Shown here: piece by piece, positions 7,618 through 14,364 of the stretch
Layout of the letters: every line of letters begins with the position of its first letter
Numbering within the stretch: position 1 is the first letter of the stretch
Virus record (IMG/VR): IMGVR_UViG_3300042525_000166
Span: 1-23,871 of that record
From: a virus
Direction: 5' to 3' (one strand)
Length of the DNA: 23,871 bases
Notes under the pieces: model-generated
What the model was told of the DNA's origin: nothing
Databases searched by the model: none
Seen by the model: only the letters and a program-made list of their open reading frames with translations
Position numbers and translations under genes: made by a program

Positions 7618-8040
7618 ATGGCCGATGAAGCGTGGACGAAGTATCGCATTCTTTCTGGAAAGCATGTTCAACGTGACCGTGATGGCATCTCCCGGACGTA
7701 TGTCAAGGGTGATGTCTTTGAATGTCCGGCCCGACTGATGGCCCGACTTCAACCGGCTGGTGTTCCTCAAGAAAAGTTCACTCCGGCTGACCCCAGTGCG
7801 AAGTTGAGCAAGGGGTACACCAAGCAAGACCGGATGGACGCGTTGACCGCTGTTGTGGCTGGTGAAGTCACGACTCAGCCCGCCTTGAGTACGGAACAGA
7901 TTTCTGAACTCCGTGCTGAGTTTGAAACGCTGACCGTTGCTCAGCTTCAAGGTCTGGCTTCTGATGAAGAAATCGATGTGGCCGGCTTGAAGAAGGCCGA
8001 GATCATCGACAAGCTGTTGCGTGCCAAGAACGCTGTCTGA
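7618..8040 (+). CDS. Head-assembly protein with SAP/HeH-like C-terminal helices
   Basis: This 140-residue protein is encoded directly after the capsid gene. The N-terminal part (about 1-60) is a small beta-type region, AWTKYRILSGKHVQRD then TYVKGDVFECP, common in phage proteins at this position. The C-terminus (LTVAQLQGLASDEEI then GLKKAEIIDKLLRAK) has the spacing of the SAP/HeH/Rho-N helix-extended-helix fold, which binds nucleic acid or acts as a protein-protein module. The start is ATG 7618, seven bases after AAGGAA. An in-frame upstream extension through 7558 would enter the hairpin and is unlikely. A head-tail connection role is inferred from position. Confidence 0.6.
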   Translation: MADEAWTKYRILSGKHVQRDRDGISRTYVKGDVFECPARLMARLQPAGVPQEKFTPADPSAKLSKGYTKQDRMDALTAVVAGEVTTQPALSTEQISELRAEFETLTVAQLQGLASDEEIDVAGLKKAEIIDKLLRAKNAV

Positions 8041-8056
8041 TTCTGGAGAATGGATC

Positions 8057-8455
8057 ATGTCTGTAAGGACCACCAGTGCCGCCGTAAAGCTGATTCTTGG
8101 AAATCACTACGACAGTGCGAACAACCCTTCACTTGATCCATTCATCGAATCAGCTTCTGTGATGATTGATCAAGTTGTAACCTGTGCGACGGCCAAAGGG
8201 GTCACTCTCACAACAGCCCAACTTGAGATCATTGAACGGTGGCTCTCTGCTCACTTCTATGCTCTTTCTGACCCGATTGAATCTGAACGGATCACGGGCA
8301 AGGCAGCTTCGAAGTTCCAGGGAGCCACCGGCACGGGCTTCAACTTCACCGCGTATGGTCAGATGGCTGTGCGGATGGACAGTTCTGGATGCTTGTCTGA
8401 AATGAACTCCACTCAACAGGCGACAGTCCTGTGGCTCGGTACGACTGAGAGCTGA
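8057..8455 (+). CDS. Head-tail adaptor-like protein (gp6-type)
   Basis: This 132-residue, largely helical protein sits first in a run of neck genes. The sequence TTSAAVKLILGNHYDS, then LDPFIESASVMIDQVV, then LEIIERWLSAHFYALSD fits the helical adaptors (HK97 gp6 / SPP1 gp15 type) that bind beneath the portal. The C-terminus has GKAASKFQGATGTGFNFTAYG and then ends TTES. ATG 8057, with TGGAG at 8044-8048, fits better than the earlier in-frame codon at 8021, which lies inside the preceding gene. The family assignment is by length, helical pattern and gene order rather than a unique motif. Confidence 0.55.
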   Translation: MSVRTTSAAVKLILGNHYDSANNPSLDPFIESASVMIDQVVTCATAKGVTLTTAQLEIIERWLSAHFYALSDPIESERITGKAASKFQGATGTGFNFTAYGQMAVRMDSSGCLSEMNSTQQATVLWLGTTES

Positions 8456-8457
8456 TC

Positions 8458-8838
8458 ATGCCAGCGATGGAAGTTGCTGATCACAATGACAAGGTAGTTC
8501 TATATGAAGCCTCAGGTGTTGACGATTACGGTAATCCGACGGTTCTCAGCCCAGTTGAACTCAATTGTCGTTGGGAAGATGCTGCTAGAGAAGTCATTAC
8601 ACCAGATTCTGGAGTGGTGGCTTGTGACGCAGTGATCTTCGTGTCCAGAGAAATCCCAGTTGGGAGCTTGATATGGCGGGGAGCCTTGACTGATCTTCCA
8701 GTCACTCCCACCAACCTCAAACAAGTCATCAGGTCCAACTCAATCCCGGCCTTGAAGAAGCGGTTTGTTCAACGGGATTGCATGTTGATGAGGTACAGCA
8801 ACAAGCTCCCAGAGATTGTAGCCGGAACTGGAACATGA
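8458..8838 (+). CDS. Head-tail joining/stopper-like protein
   Basis: This 126-residue protein has the beta-barrel pattern of head-closure proteins (SPP1 gp16 / lambda FII type). It has a hydrophobic strand KVVLYEAS, the typical turn DDYGNPTVLSP, then ELNCRWEDA and later strands AVIFVSREIPVGSLIWRG. Such proteins form the ring that stops DNA leakage and binds the tail. It starts two bases after the preceding stop and is followed one base later by the next gene, so it is probably translated by coupling. Confidence comes from strand pattern and position. Confidence 0.6.
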   Translation: MPAMEVADHNDKVVLYEASGVDDYGNPTVLSPVELNCRWEDAAREVITPDSGVVACDAVIFVSREIPVGSLIWRGALTDLPVTPTNLKQVIRSNSIPALKKRFVQRDCMLMRYSNKLPEIVAGTGT

Positions 8839-8839
8839 C

Positions 8840-9238
8840 ATGCTCAAATCAGTTAAGGTTGTGAAATCTTCTGTTGAGGATGTTCAAAAGTACCTAGGCA
8901 CAGTCATTTGGGGACAAGGCAGAAGTCCAAAAACTGGAACATTTGGACACAAGGCAACAGTGGATGTTGGGTACACTGCTCCGTACGCAATCTACGTCCA
9001 CGAAGACTTGACTGTGTTTCACCCAAACGGAATTGCCAAGTTCCTTGAAACTCCTGCTAATCAAATGGCTCCAGACCTGAAAAAACAGGTTGCGGCTCAT
9101 CTGGCAGCAGGAATTGGAATTGAACAAGCTCTTGTTCGTGCAGGAAGATCTTTAGTTAGGGTTTCTCAAGAACTCTGTCCAGTCTTCACAGGATACCTCA
9201 GAGACAGTGCATTCGTTAGGGTTAGGAGTGATCCATGA
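8840..9238 (+). CDS. Neck/tail-completion protein (HK97 gp10-like)
   Basis: This 132-residue protein resembles the HK97_gp10 / minor-tail group. VDVGYTAPYAIYVHEDL (about 35-51) is the family hallmark, a Tyr-rich strand ending in VHE, followed by a FLETPANQM segment (63-71) and the helix APDLKKQVAAHLAAGIGIEQALVRAG. The C-terminus (CPVFTGYLRDSAFV) is also typical. These proteins act at the head-tail interface or in tail completion. The stop overlaps the start of the holin gene (ATGA), so translation runs directly from a neck gene into the lysis-like cassette. Confidence 0.7.
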   Translation: MLKSVKVVKSSVEDVQKYLGTVIWGQGRSPKTGTFGHKATVDVGYTAPYAIYVHEDLTVFHPNGIAKFLETPANQMAPDLKKQVAAHLAAGIGIEQALVRAGRSLVRVSQELCPVFTGYLRDSAFVRVRSDP

Positions 9239-9642
9239 TCGGTGATATGTTAATGTCTAAACCAGACACAGTTTCGTACTGGCTGTTTCAAGTTGCCAGT
9301 TCTGTCCCATTCCTGGGAACGTTGCTGATCTTGATGCTGGCGGACGTTGTCATTGGGATCATCGTAGCCTGTGCCCAACAAACCCTGTCAAGCTCTGTCA
9401 GCTTTCGTGGTATCGGAAAGAAGGTGGTAACGCTAATTGTGGTGGGGGTGTGCCACACGATCGGCAGAGAGTCACAAATGCCGTTGGCTCAACTTGCTGC
9501 TGGAGCCTACTGCGTCACAGAGATACTGTCCATCATCGAAAACTCTGCGAAGCTGGGAGTTCCATTTCCACAAGCAGTGATCGATGTTCTTCCAAAAGTG
9601 TTCCAAGGAAAAAACGCTCTTCCTCCAAGAACCGGAACCTGA
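9235..9642 (+). CDS. Holin (phage_holin_4 / TcdE-like)
   Basis: This 135-residue membrane protein should open holes in the cytoplasmic membrane at the end of infection and release or activate the lysis enzymes. Three hydrophobic stretches are visible at about 25-47, 63-77 and 84-101. The family pattern is clear: ADVVIG (36-41) in the first span, a Ser-rich loop (52-54) followed by FRGIGKK (57-63), and SIIENSAKLGVPFPQ (99-113) after the last span. The C-terminus (GKNALPPRTGT) is short and basic, as in other holins. It overlaps the upstream neck gene by 4 nt. Finding it between neck and tail genes, rather than at the end of the late operon, is unusual. Confidence 0.8.
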   Translation: MIGDMLMSKPDTVSYWLFQVASSVPFLGTLLILMLADVVIGIIVACAQQTLSSSVSFRGIGKKVVTLIVVGVCHTIGRESQMPLAQLAAGAYCVTEILSIIENSAKLGVPFPQAVIDVLPKVFQGKNALPPRTGT

Positions 9643-9643
9643 C

Positions 9644-10066
9644 ATGAACCTGAACCAGTGTTGTGAGTCTGTCGCAGAGGGGATCGAAAACCGAGGGGAA
9701 GGTTTCAAGTTCATTGAGATTCTACCGATCATCACTGGTCTTGTTCCCCTGCTCTTCAAACTGTTCGAATCCTGTGGGAAGAAAAAGGAAGACCCGGAGC
9801 CAACCCCTGTTCAACTTTCCAAGTACGTAAACGAACGGTACGATCAGGAAACGGGGGAATACGATCACGTCCTGTTCGCCAGTGTGATGAACAAGGCCAA
9901 AAGACAAGCCCGCAAGGAACGGAAGAAGCTGTCCCGCAAACAACTTCGAATAGTGGCAAAGGAAACCCTGGACCAAGCCCGAACTATGTCTGCCCTGTCA
10001 CTCAGTGCCGTGTGTGCAGAAGCCTCCACAGTTCAAGTTTCCCAAGACGACCTCTTTGTTGAATGA
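9644..10066 (+). CDS. Small single-span membrane protein of the lysis-like cassette
   Basis: This 140-residue protein belongs to no family I recognise. One hydrophobic segment (about 24-43, IEILPIITGLVPLLFKLF) follows a short polar N-terminus with CC at 6-7. The rest is polar: a Pro-rich hinge (KKKEDPEPTP), then a strongly basic helix with KAKRQARKERKKLSRKQLR, then a weakly hydrophobic, Cys-containing end. Two N-terminal Cys and one just after the span could be membrane-proximal. The start is ATG 9644, directly after the holin; the upstream in-frame codon at 9584 lies inside the holin. Position suggests an antiholin, a second holin or an accessory factor. There is no direct evidence for any of these. 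Confidence 0.5.
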   Translation: MNLNQCCESVAEGIENRGEGFKFIEILPIITGLVPLLFKLFESCGKKKEDPEPTPVQLSKYVNERYDQETGEYDHVLFASVMNKAKRQARKERKKLSRKQLRIVAKETLDQARTMSALSLSAVCAEASTVQVSQDDLFVE

Positions 10067-10077
10067 AAGGATGTTCC

Positions 10078-10920
10078 ATGAGTCGCAGCATGGCCGTTCT
10101 TCTGTTTTTGGTTTTCGGACCGGGACAGTTGGTTGCTCAAGAGATCAAGTTTCCTACTGTGGTGGTTCCCCCTGTAGTGGAGCCACAGCCTCCCAAACCG
10201 GACCTTTCTCCTCAGAAAGTTCCACGGATTGACCCAGGAGAGTTCTATGTTGTCGAGTCTGACAAACAGTTCTTTCTTCTTGCGAGTCCGGAAAAGTTTG
10301 CTTCGGTCACCTACGAAACGGGACCGTTGCGTTTACGAGGCTTGTTCTCTGGTGGATCGGGTAAGGTTGAAACTCGCAACTATTCCTCGTCGCATATCGC
10401 GATCGTGGATGCGAAGTTTGGTGTGTCTGGAAGGGCTGAGCTGATTGCAATTCCCGCAGGACTTACTGAAGAGAAAGAAATCATCAGGACTTGGGTGGAA
10501 ATTGGAACCAGTCCCCGTCCTCCTCCCGATGATGAAAAGGAAGAGGTTTCCCCCGACGTTACTCCTCCGGCACCAATTGATCCTTCTCAACTCCGGGTGA
10601 TCATGGTGTACGAATCAGGCAAGGCGTACGACAAGGAAACCACCAACATTCTGTTTTCCACAAAGATTGTGGAGTACCTCAACGCTAAGTGCGTCAAGGA
10701 TGCTGAGGGTCGTCCCAGTTGGCGAAAATGGCCGAAGGGGACTTCCGTCACAGACTCCGAGCCAGAGCCTCTGCGATCTTTGTGGAACCAGTACCTTCCT
10801 CGTATGGGGGCACTTCCCCAGATTGTGATCAGTGCTGGCACCACGGCTGAAATCTATCCCCTTCCGGCAACCGAAGAAGCCACGATGGCCTTGTTGAAGA
10901 AGATTGGGGGTGATCTGTGA
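10078..10920 (+). CDS. Exported protein with thioredoxin-like C-terminal domain
   Basis: The 280-residue product starts with a clear signal peptide (hydrophobic core MAVLLFLVFG, probable cleavage after QLVA, about residue 20). A Pro-rich linker (25-50) is followed by a small beta domain (about 52-145), a second Pro/Glu-rich linker (147-170) and a C-terminal domain from LRVIMVYES to LLKKIGGDL. The last domain has the strand-helix-strand layout of a degenerate thioredoxin fold: ILFSTKIVEYL, the PQIVIS strand with a Pro in the cis-Pro position, then a helix. There is no CxxC, so it is unlikely to be a reductase by itself. ATG 10078, with AAAGGA upstream, is preferred over ATG 10063. Similar domains are, to my recollection, frequent in planctomycete proteins. 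Confidence 0.6.
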   Translation: MSRSMAVLLFLVFGPGQLVAQEIKFPTVVVPPVVEPQPPKPDLSPQKVPRIDPGEFYVVESDKQFFLLASPEKFASVTYETGPLRLRGLFSGGSGKVETRNYSSSHIAIVDAKFGVSGRAELIAIPAGLTEEKEIIRTWVEIGTSPRPPPDDEKEEVSPDVTPPAPIDPSQLRVIMVYESGKAYDKETTNILFSTKIVEYLNAKCVKDAEGRPSWRKWPKGTSVTDSEPEPLRSLWNQYLPRMGALPQIVISAGTTAEIYPLPATEEATMALLKKIGGDL

Positions 10921-11693
10921 TCTACGCTGGCGAAAATGTGATTGACGATAGCACTCCAGCGGATGTCTATCAAACTCCAGAAGGTCTTACTTCTGGGCTG
11001 ATGCCAGAGTTCCGTGGGGTTGGCAAAATGCCTTCCTCAGCTCCTTTTCCCAAAGAGCTTCTTATTCCTCGCAACGAGTGGGAAGCCCGTATAAAGGAAA
11101 TGGAAGAAAGGAAGTCTAGGGTTTCTGACTTGTCACGTCAGGCCGGTCAGATCTGCAAGAACCAAGGACAGACGAACTACTGCTGGATCAATTGTGTGGT
11201 GTACGCTTTGGAAACTCAGCGTGTGATCCAGAACCAAGGACTGGTTTCGTTGTCACCGGCCTCTGGTGGGGCCATCATCAAGAACTTCCAGAATGTTGGA
11301 GGTTGGCCTGATGAAGCCCTTGAGTTCATTTCCACTGTGGGGGTTGTTCCAACTTCCATGTGGCCTGACAACTCGATCAACCGGGCCTTCAAGACAGTGA
11401 TGAGTGATGCGGTCCGCAAGAAATACCGCGTGCCGCTCTGGTGGGAGCTCCCCAAGCTAAACCTTGAGTACCTCATGAGTGCCCTCCTACACCGCATCCC
11501 CGTGGCTGTAGGATACCTCTGGTGGGGTCACGCTGTATGTGGTATTGACCCGGTATGGACAAACGGTCAGCCCGGTGTACGCATCCGCAACTCTTGGGGA
11601 ATGGACTGGGGATTCGAAGGCTATTCAGTTCTGCAAGGGCAACGAGCTCTTCCTGATTGTGCCGTTTCTGTTGGACAAGCGGTTGCGTCATGA
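10917..11693 (+). CDS. Papain-family (C1A-like) cysteine protease
   Basis: This 258-residue protein carries a complete papain-type active site. It has Q83 in KNQGQTNYCW (oxyanion-hole Gln) and C89 six residues later, exactly the papain Gln19-Cys25 spacing. The catalytic His is H205 in WWGHAVCGID, and the Asn is N225 in IRNSWGMDWGFEGY. The usual GSCW is replaced by NYCW. Residues 1-75 form a short N-terminal extension, with PRNEWEARIKEMEERKSRV as a possible propeptide-like helix. No signal peptide is present, so export would need the holin or virion incorporation. It starts by overlapping the preceding stop and ends overlapping the thioredoxin gene. The most likely role is proteolytic attack on the host envelope; a virion role is the alternative. 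Confidence 0.85.
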   Translation: MIYAGENVIDDSTPADVYQTPEGLTSGLMPEFRGVGKMPSSAPFPKELLIPRNEWEARIKEMEERKSRVSDLSRQAGQICKNQGQTNYCWINCVVYALETQRVIQNQGLVSLSPASGGAIIKNFQNVGGWPDEALEFISTVGVVPTSMWPDNSINRAFKTVMSDAVRKKYRVPLWWELPKLNLEYLMSALLHRIPVAVGYLWWGHAVCGIDPVWTNGQPGVRIRNSWGMDWGFEGYSVLQGQRALPDCAVSVGQAVAS

Positions 11694-12319
11694 ACACGAT
11701 GCTTTCTGTGTTGATCCTTTGTGCTGCTGTTCCTACGACAACGTACACGTTTCGTGAACAGACGGTGCAGACCACAATCAAAGTTCAACGGCAGCCTGTT
11801 CGCAAGGTGTTGATTTTTTCACACAAGAACTGTTCTGCCTGTCCCAAGTTTCAGATGAATGGGTACACCTCACCTGAACTCATCGAACTCACCAAGAAAA
11901 AGTGGCGGGTTGGGCACAACGGTGATGTTCACATTCAAGTCATTCGCACCGAGTTGGATTATGCCACCGCTGCGAAGTACAATGTGGACATGACTCCAAC
12001 CTACATCCTTGTTGAAGATGGAAAGGTGCTTTCAAGGAAGGTTGGACGGCTGAGTTCCAGACAGATCACTGACCTATACTTCTTGAAAGTAGCGGCTGCT
12101 CCATTCAAGGCTGCTGCCAAGGTCACCGCTTCTGTTTTTAACTTCGCTGTACCCAGACCCAGTCACAGACGGTACACTTGGCCCGGAGGAACTGAAGCCA
12201 GCCTTCGAGCCCATCTTGAACAAACTCACGGAATCAGAGTTCGTGGAATGTCTTTTCAACAGCTTCGTGCAATCCACGATGCTGATCACAACAACGGGTT
12301 TGTTCCAGGAAGGGAATGA
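11690..12319 (+). CDS. Exported thioredoxin-like protein with CSAC active site
   Basis: This 209-residue protein has an N-terminal signal peptide (hydrophobic MLSVLILCAAV, about residues 4-14) and a thioredoxin domain at about 38-135. The first strand KVLIFSHKNC leads to C48-S-A-C51, and TPTYILVEDGKVL (102-114) supplies the cis-Pro strand, P103. A C-terminal module (160-201) contains a WPGGTEASLRAHLEQTHG stretch and then FQQLRAIHDADHNN, with His at 175, 180, 196 and 200. I recall similar endings in planctomycete proteins, perhaps metal-binding. A secreted disulfide reductase would act on cystine bonds outside the cytoplasm. ATG 11690 overlaps the protease stop and is preferred over an in-frame codon at 11657. 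Confidence 0.75.
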   Translation: MNTMLSVLILCAAVPTTTYTFREQTVQTTIKVQRQPVRKVLIFSHKNCSACPKFQMNGYTSPELIELTKKKWRVGHNGDVHIQVIRTELDYATAAKYNVDMTPTYILVEDGKVLSRKVGRLSSRQITDLYFLKVAAAPFKAAAKVTASVFNFAVPRPSHRRYTWPGGTEASLRAHLEQTHGIRVRGMSFQQLRAIHDADHNNGFVPGRE

Positions 12320-12729
12320 CTATGGCTTTGAGACTTGGAACCACAGTTCGCAACAATGCTTGTAACGCGGTTGTGGACAGCATTGATGCAGGATCTGGAG
12401 CAGGGACCATCAAGGTCTATACCGGAGCTCAGCCGAGTGCGGTCAGCGACAACCCCTCTGGGACACTGCTGGGGACGCTTACGTTTAGCGACCCGGCTTT
12501 CGGTAACTCAGCTACGGGGGTGGCAACCGCTTCCTCCATCACGTCTGACACTTCCGCAGATGCCAGTGGAACAGCCGGCCACGCTTGCATCTTCGACAGT
12601 GACAACAACCCACTTATGGACATGACTTGTGGACAAGGCTCAGGCGACCTGAACTTTGACAACAACGTCATCGTCGCTGGTGGAACCATTGCCATTTCTT
12701 CCATGACCGTTACCGTTCCTGTGAGCTGA
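12316..12729 (+). CDS. Small virion-type protein (common phage family)
   Basis: This protein of 135-137 residues resembles a widespread phage family with the opening MALRLGTTVRNNACNAVVDS, then AGTIKVYTGAQP, LLGTLTFSDPAFG and ATASSITSDTSADASGTA. It is beta-rich, lacks a signal peptide and ends SSMTVTVPVS. Proteins of this type are encoded among tail and neck genes and are taken to be virion-associated; their precise role is not known to me. It overlaps the thioredoxin stop (ATGA). ATG 12322, two codons in, fits the family's MALR start better and also has GGAAGGGAA upstream; either start is possible. It marks the return from the lysis-like cassette to structural genes. Confidence 0.6.
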   Translation: MTMALRLGTTVRNNACNAVVDSIDAGSGAGTIKVYTGAQPSAVSDNPSGTLLGTLTFSDPAFGNSATGVATASSITSDTSADASGTAGHACIFDSDNNPLMDMTCGQGSGDLNFDNNVIVAGGTIAISSMTVTVPVS

Positions 12730-12735
12730 TGAACC

Positions 12736-13134
12736 ATGTCTAAGCAAGCCCGAATCGGTGGAACGTTTGCTCCTCCGGTTGACGAATCAATTCTTGTGTC
12801 GTACCACAATGCAATCATTCAAATGCCAGACAGTCAAGTCAAGGAGTACTTGACCAAGGTTTACGAATGTGTTGCCGCTTGGTGGAACTTGCCGGAATCT
12901 GGTGGAGAAGGAACTCCCCACCCCTCTGGCAGAGGAATCATCGTAGACCTGTCGGAAGATGTCAAAAAAGAATTGTGGGACTTGATTCCTTGGCAAGAAG
13001 AACTCAACATCATCAGTTCTGTGTTTGATGGGCTTCCGTCTGGTTCTGTTCGCAACATGGCCTTCCATCTTCTGTGGTTTGTCAACGAACTGAACCTCGA
13101 TCGTGAGCCGATGACCAACGACAAGCTGTCTTAA
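12736..13134 (+). CDS. Unrecognised 132-residue protein
   Basis: I recognise no family. The N-terminus (ARIGGTFAPPVDESILVSYHN) is followed by a helical, Trp-rich body with VYECVAAWWNLPES, then KKELWDLIPWQEELNII and MAFHLLWFVNELNLD. A Gly/Pro/His loop (about 57-66) separates the two halves. There is no signal peptide or membrane span. It lies between two small beta-type virion proteins, with a 6-base gap upstream and 26 bases downstream, so a virion or tail-assembly role is likely. The start ATG 12736 follows GCTGATGAACC, without a strong Shine-Dalgarno. Confidence 0.55.
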   Translation: MSKQARIGGTFAPPVDESILVSYHNAIIQMPDSQVKEYLTKVYECVAAWWNLPESGGEGTPHPSGRGIIVDLSEDVKKELWDLIPWQEELNIISSVFDGLPSGSVRNMAFHLLWFVNELNLDREPMTNDKLS

Positions 13135-13160
13135 ACAACCACGATGAATAGGAATATGTC

Positions 13161-13691
13161 ATGGCTACAACAGCCTGGGCGAGCTTCGCGTCAGCGACAT
13201 TGACCGGCGATTGGTCCGCATATCCCAGCAGCCGCGTTTTGACGCAAGACGGCAGCAACGCCGACTGGGGCAATGCTGGCATCAACGTGAGCGCCACGCT
13301 GCTCAATCCGGGATTCTCAGACCTGCCCGATGACGCGACGATCACCGGGTTCAATGTTCGGTGCTACGCGCGGGAAACAAACTCGGGGCAGGTGTACGCC
13401 TACCAAATCTACCTGCGTCAAGCGGGGGCGGATTACGGCAGCAACCGAGGCGGAACGACAGCCGGATTCAAGATTCAATCAACGTTCCAGTGGCACTCAT
13501 GGGCTGTGACGGACGGCACGGTAACACCAGCACAAGCGAAGGCGTCGACGTTCGGTGTGAGAGTCGGGTTTGACGAAACCGGAAACCAAAACAGCCCTAG
13601 CCTCGAAGTTGATGCGTTTCAGATTCAGGCGGTGTACACCGTTCCAGTAATCTCCGGACATACTCGTAGAACTCTTCTTGGAGTCGGTTGA
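13161..13691 (+). CDS. Beta-sandwich virion protein of distinct base composition
   Basis: This 176-residue protein has alternating strands typical of a jelly-roll or carbohydrate-binding-like beta-sandwich: NPGFSDLPDDATITGFNVRCY (49-69), then VYAYQIYLRQAGADYGS (77-93), then FGVRVGFDETG and SLEVDAFQIQAVYTV near the end. The motif DDATITGF...V is common in phage and bacterial surface proteins with lectin-like domains. Its codons favour GCG, CGC, AGC and GGC far more than the flanking genes, whose third positions are more mixed, which suggests recent acquisition. It may be a receptor-binding or head-decorating protein. The start is ATG 13161 with TAGGAATATGTC upstream. Confidence 0.55.
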   Translation: MATTAWASFASATLTGDWSAYPSSRVLTQDGSNADWGNAGINVSATLLNPGFSDLPDDATITGFNVRCYARETNSGQVYAYQIYLRQAGADYGSNRGGTTAGFKIQSTFQWHSWAVTDGTVTPAQAKASTFGVRVGFDETGNQNSPSLEVDAFQIQAVYTVPVISGHTRRTLLGVG

Positions 13692-13693
13692 TC

Positions 13694-13996
13694 ATGAATC
13701 ATGTCAAAATTTCTACTTCTTCTTCTGGAGCAACTCAACTGGTTGCTGCGGTTGCTGGTAAGAAGATTGTAGTGATCTCTTACGCTGTCATCGTCAATGC
13801 AGCAGTCAACGTCAAGTTTCAATCAGGATCTACTGACTTGACCGGGTTGATGTACTTCGCAGCCAATGGGGGAGCAACAGTTACTGTTGAAGGATTAGGA
13901 TGTTTCGAAACCGCAGCAGGTGAAGCACTCAACATCAACCTCTCTGGGGCTGTCGCAGTTGGTGGTCACATCACCTACGTGGTCATGAATGCTTGA
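13694..13996 (+). CDS. Small beta-rich virion-type protein
   Basis: This 100-residue, highly beta, Ala/Val/Gly-rich protein has no signal peptide. The sequence ATQLVAAVAGKKIVVISYAVIVNAAVNVKFQSG ends in AVAVGGHITYVVMN, the pattern of a small single-domain beta-sandwich common in phage tails and heads. ATG 13694 is chosen over TTG 13688, which overlaps the preceding stop; GGAG lies about ten bases upstream. It is probably a decoration or tail accessory subunit. Function is not established. Confidence 0.55.
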   Translation: MNHVKISTSSSGATQLVAAVAGKKIVVISYAVIVNAAVNVKFQSGSTDLTGLMYFAANGGATVTVEGLGCFETAAGEALNINLSGAVAVGGHITYVVMNA

Positions 13997-14008
13997 TCGG
14001 AGGCACAG

Positions 14009-14362
14009 ATGAATCTTGCTTACCAATACAGGGCCAAGATCACCAACGTGGTGGATGGCGACACCCTAGACCTGGAGATCGATCTTGGGTTTAGAGCGCG
14101 ACTCGAGATAAGATGCCGGGTCTGGGGTGTCAACTGTCCAGAAGTCAAAGGTGATTCCAAAGTCAAAGGAATGGCTGCCACACACTTCACAAGTGAACTA
14201 ATCCGTGGTTTCACTTCTGTGATGGTAAGAACCCACAAGGATGCAGACTCCTTCGGACGGTATGTGGCAGAAATCATTGGAACACGACAAGACGGAACTG
14301 TACTGAACCTTGGTGACGAGTTGATCAAAAACGGTCATGCTATTGAATTCATGAGGAAGTAA
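14009..14362 (+). CDS. Staphylococcal-nuclease-like (SNase/TNase) enzyme
   Basis: This 117-residue protein has a complete SNase-type core. It reads VVDGDTLDLEI (14-24), RCRVWGVNCPE (35-45) and the helix SFGRYVAEI (81-89). Arg37, Glu45 (eight residues apart, as in Arg35-Glu43 of staphylococcal nuclease) and Arg84 correspond to the catalytic trio. The Ca2+-ligand Asp just before the PE motif is Asn42 here, so metal dependence may differ. No signal peptide is seen, so it would act in the infected cell or in the virion. It lies among tail genes, with ribosome-binding GGAGGC upstream and two bases before the fibre gene. It may degrade host or competing phage DNA. Confidence 0.85.
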   Translation: MNLAYQYRAKITNVVDGDTLDLEIDLGFRARLEIRCRVWGVNCPEVKGDSKVKGMAATHFTSELIRGFTSVMVRTHKDADSFGRYVAEIIGTRQDGTVLNLGDELIKNGHAIEFMRK

Positions 14363-14364
14363 CC

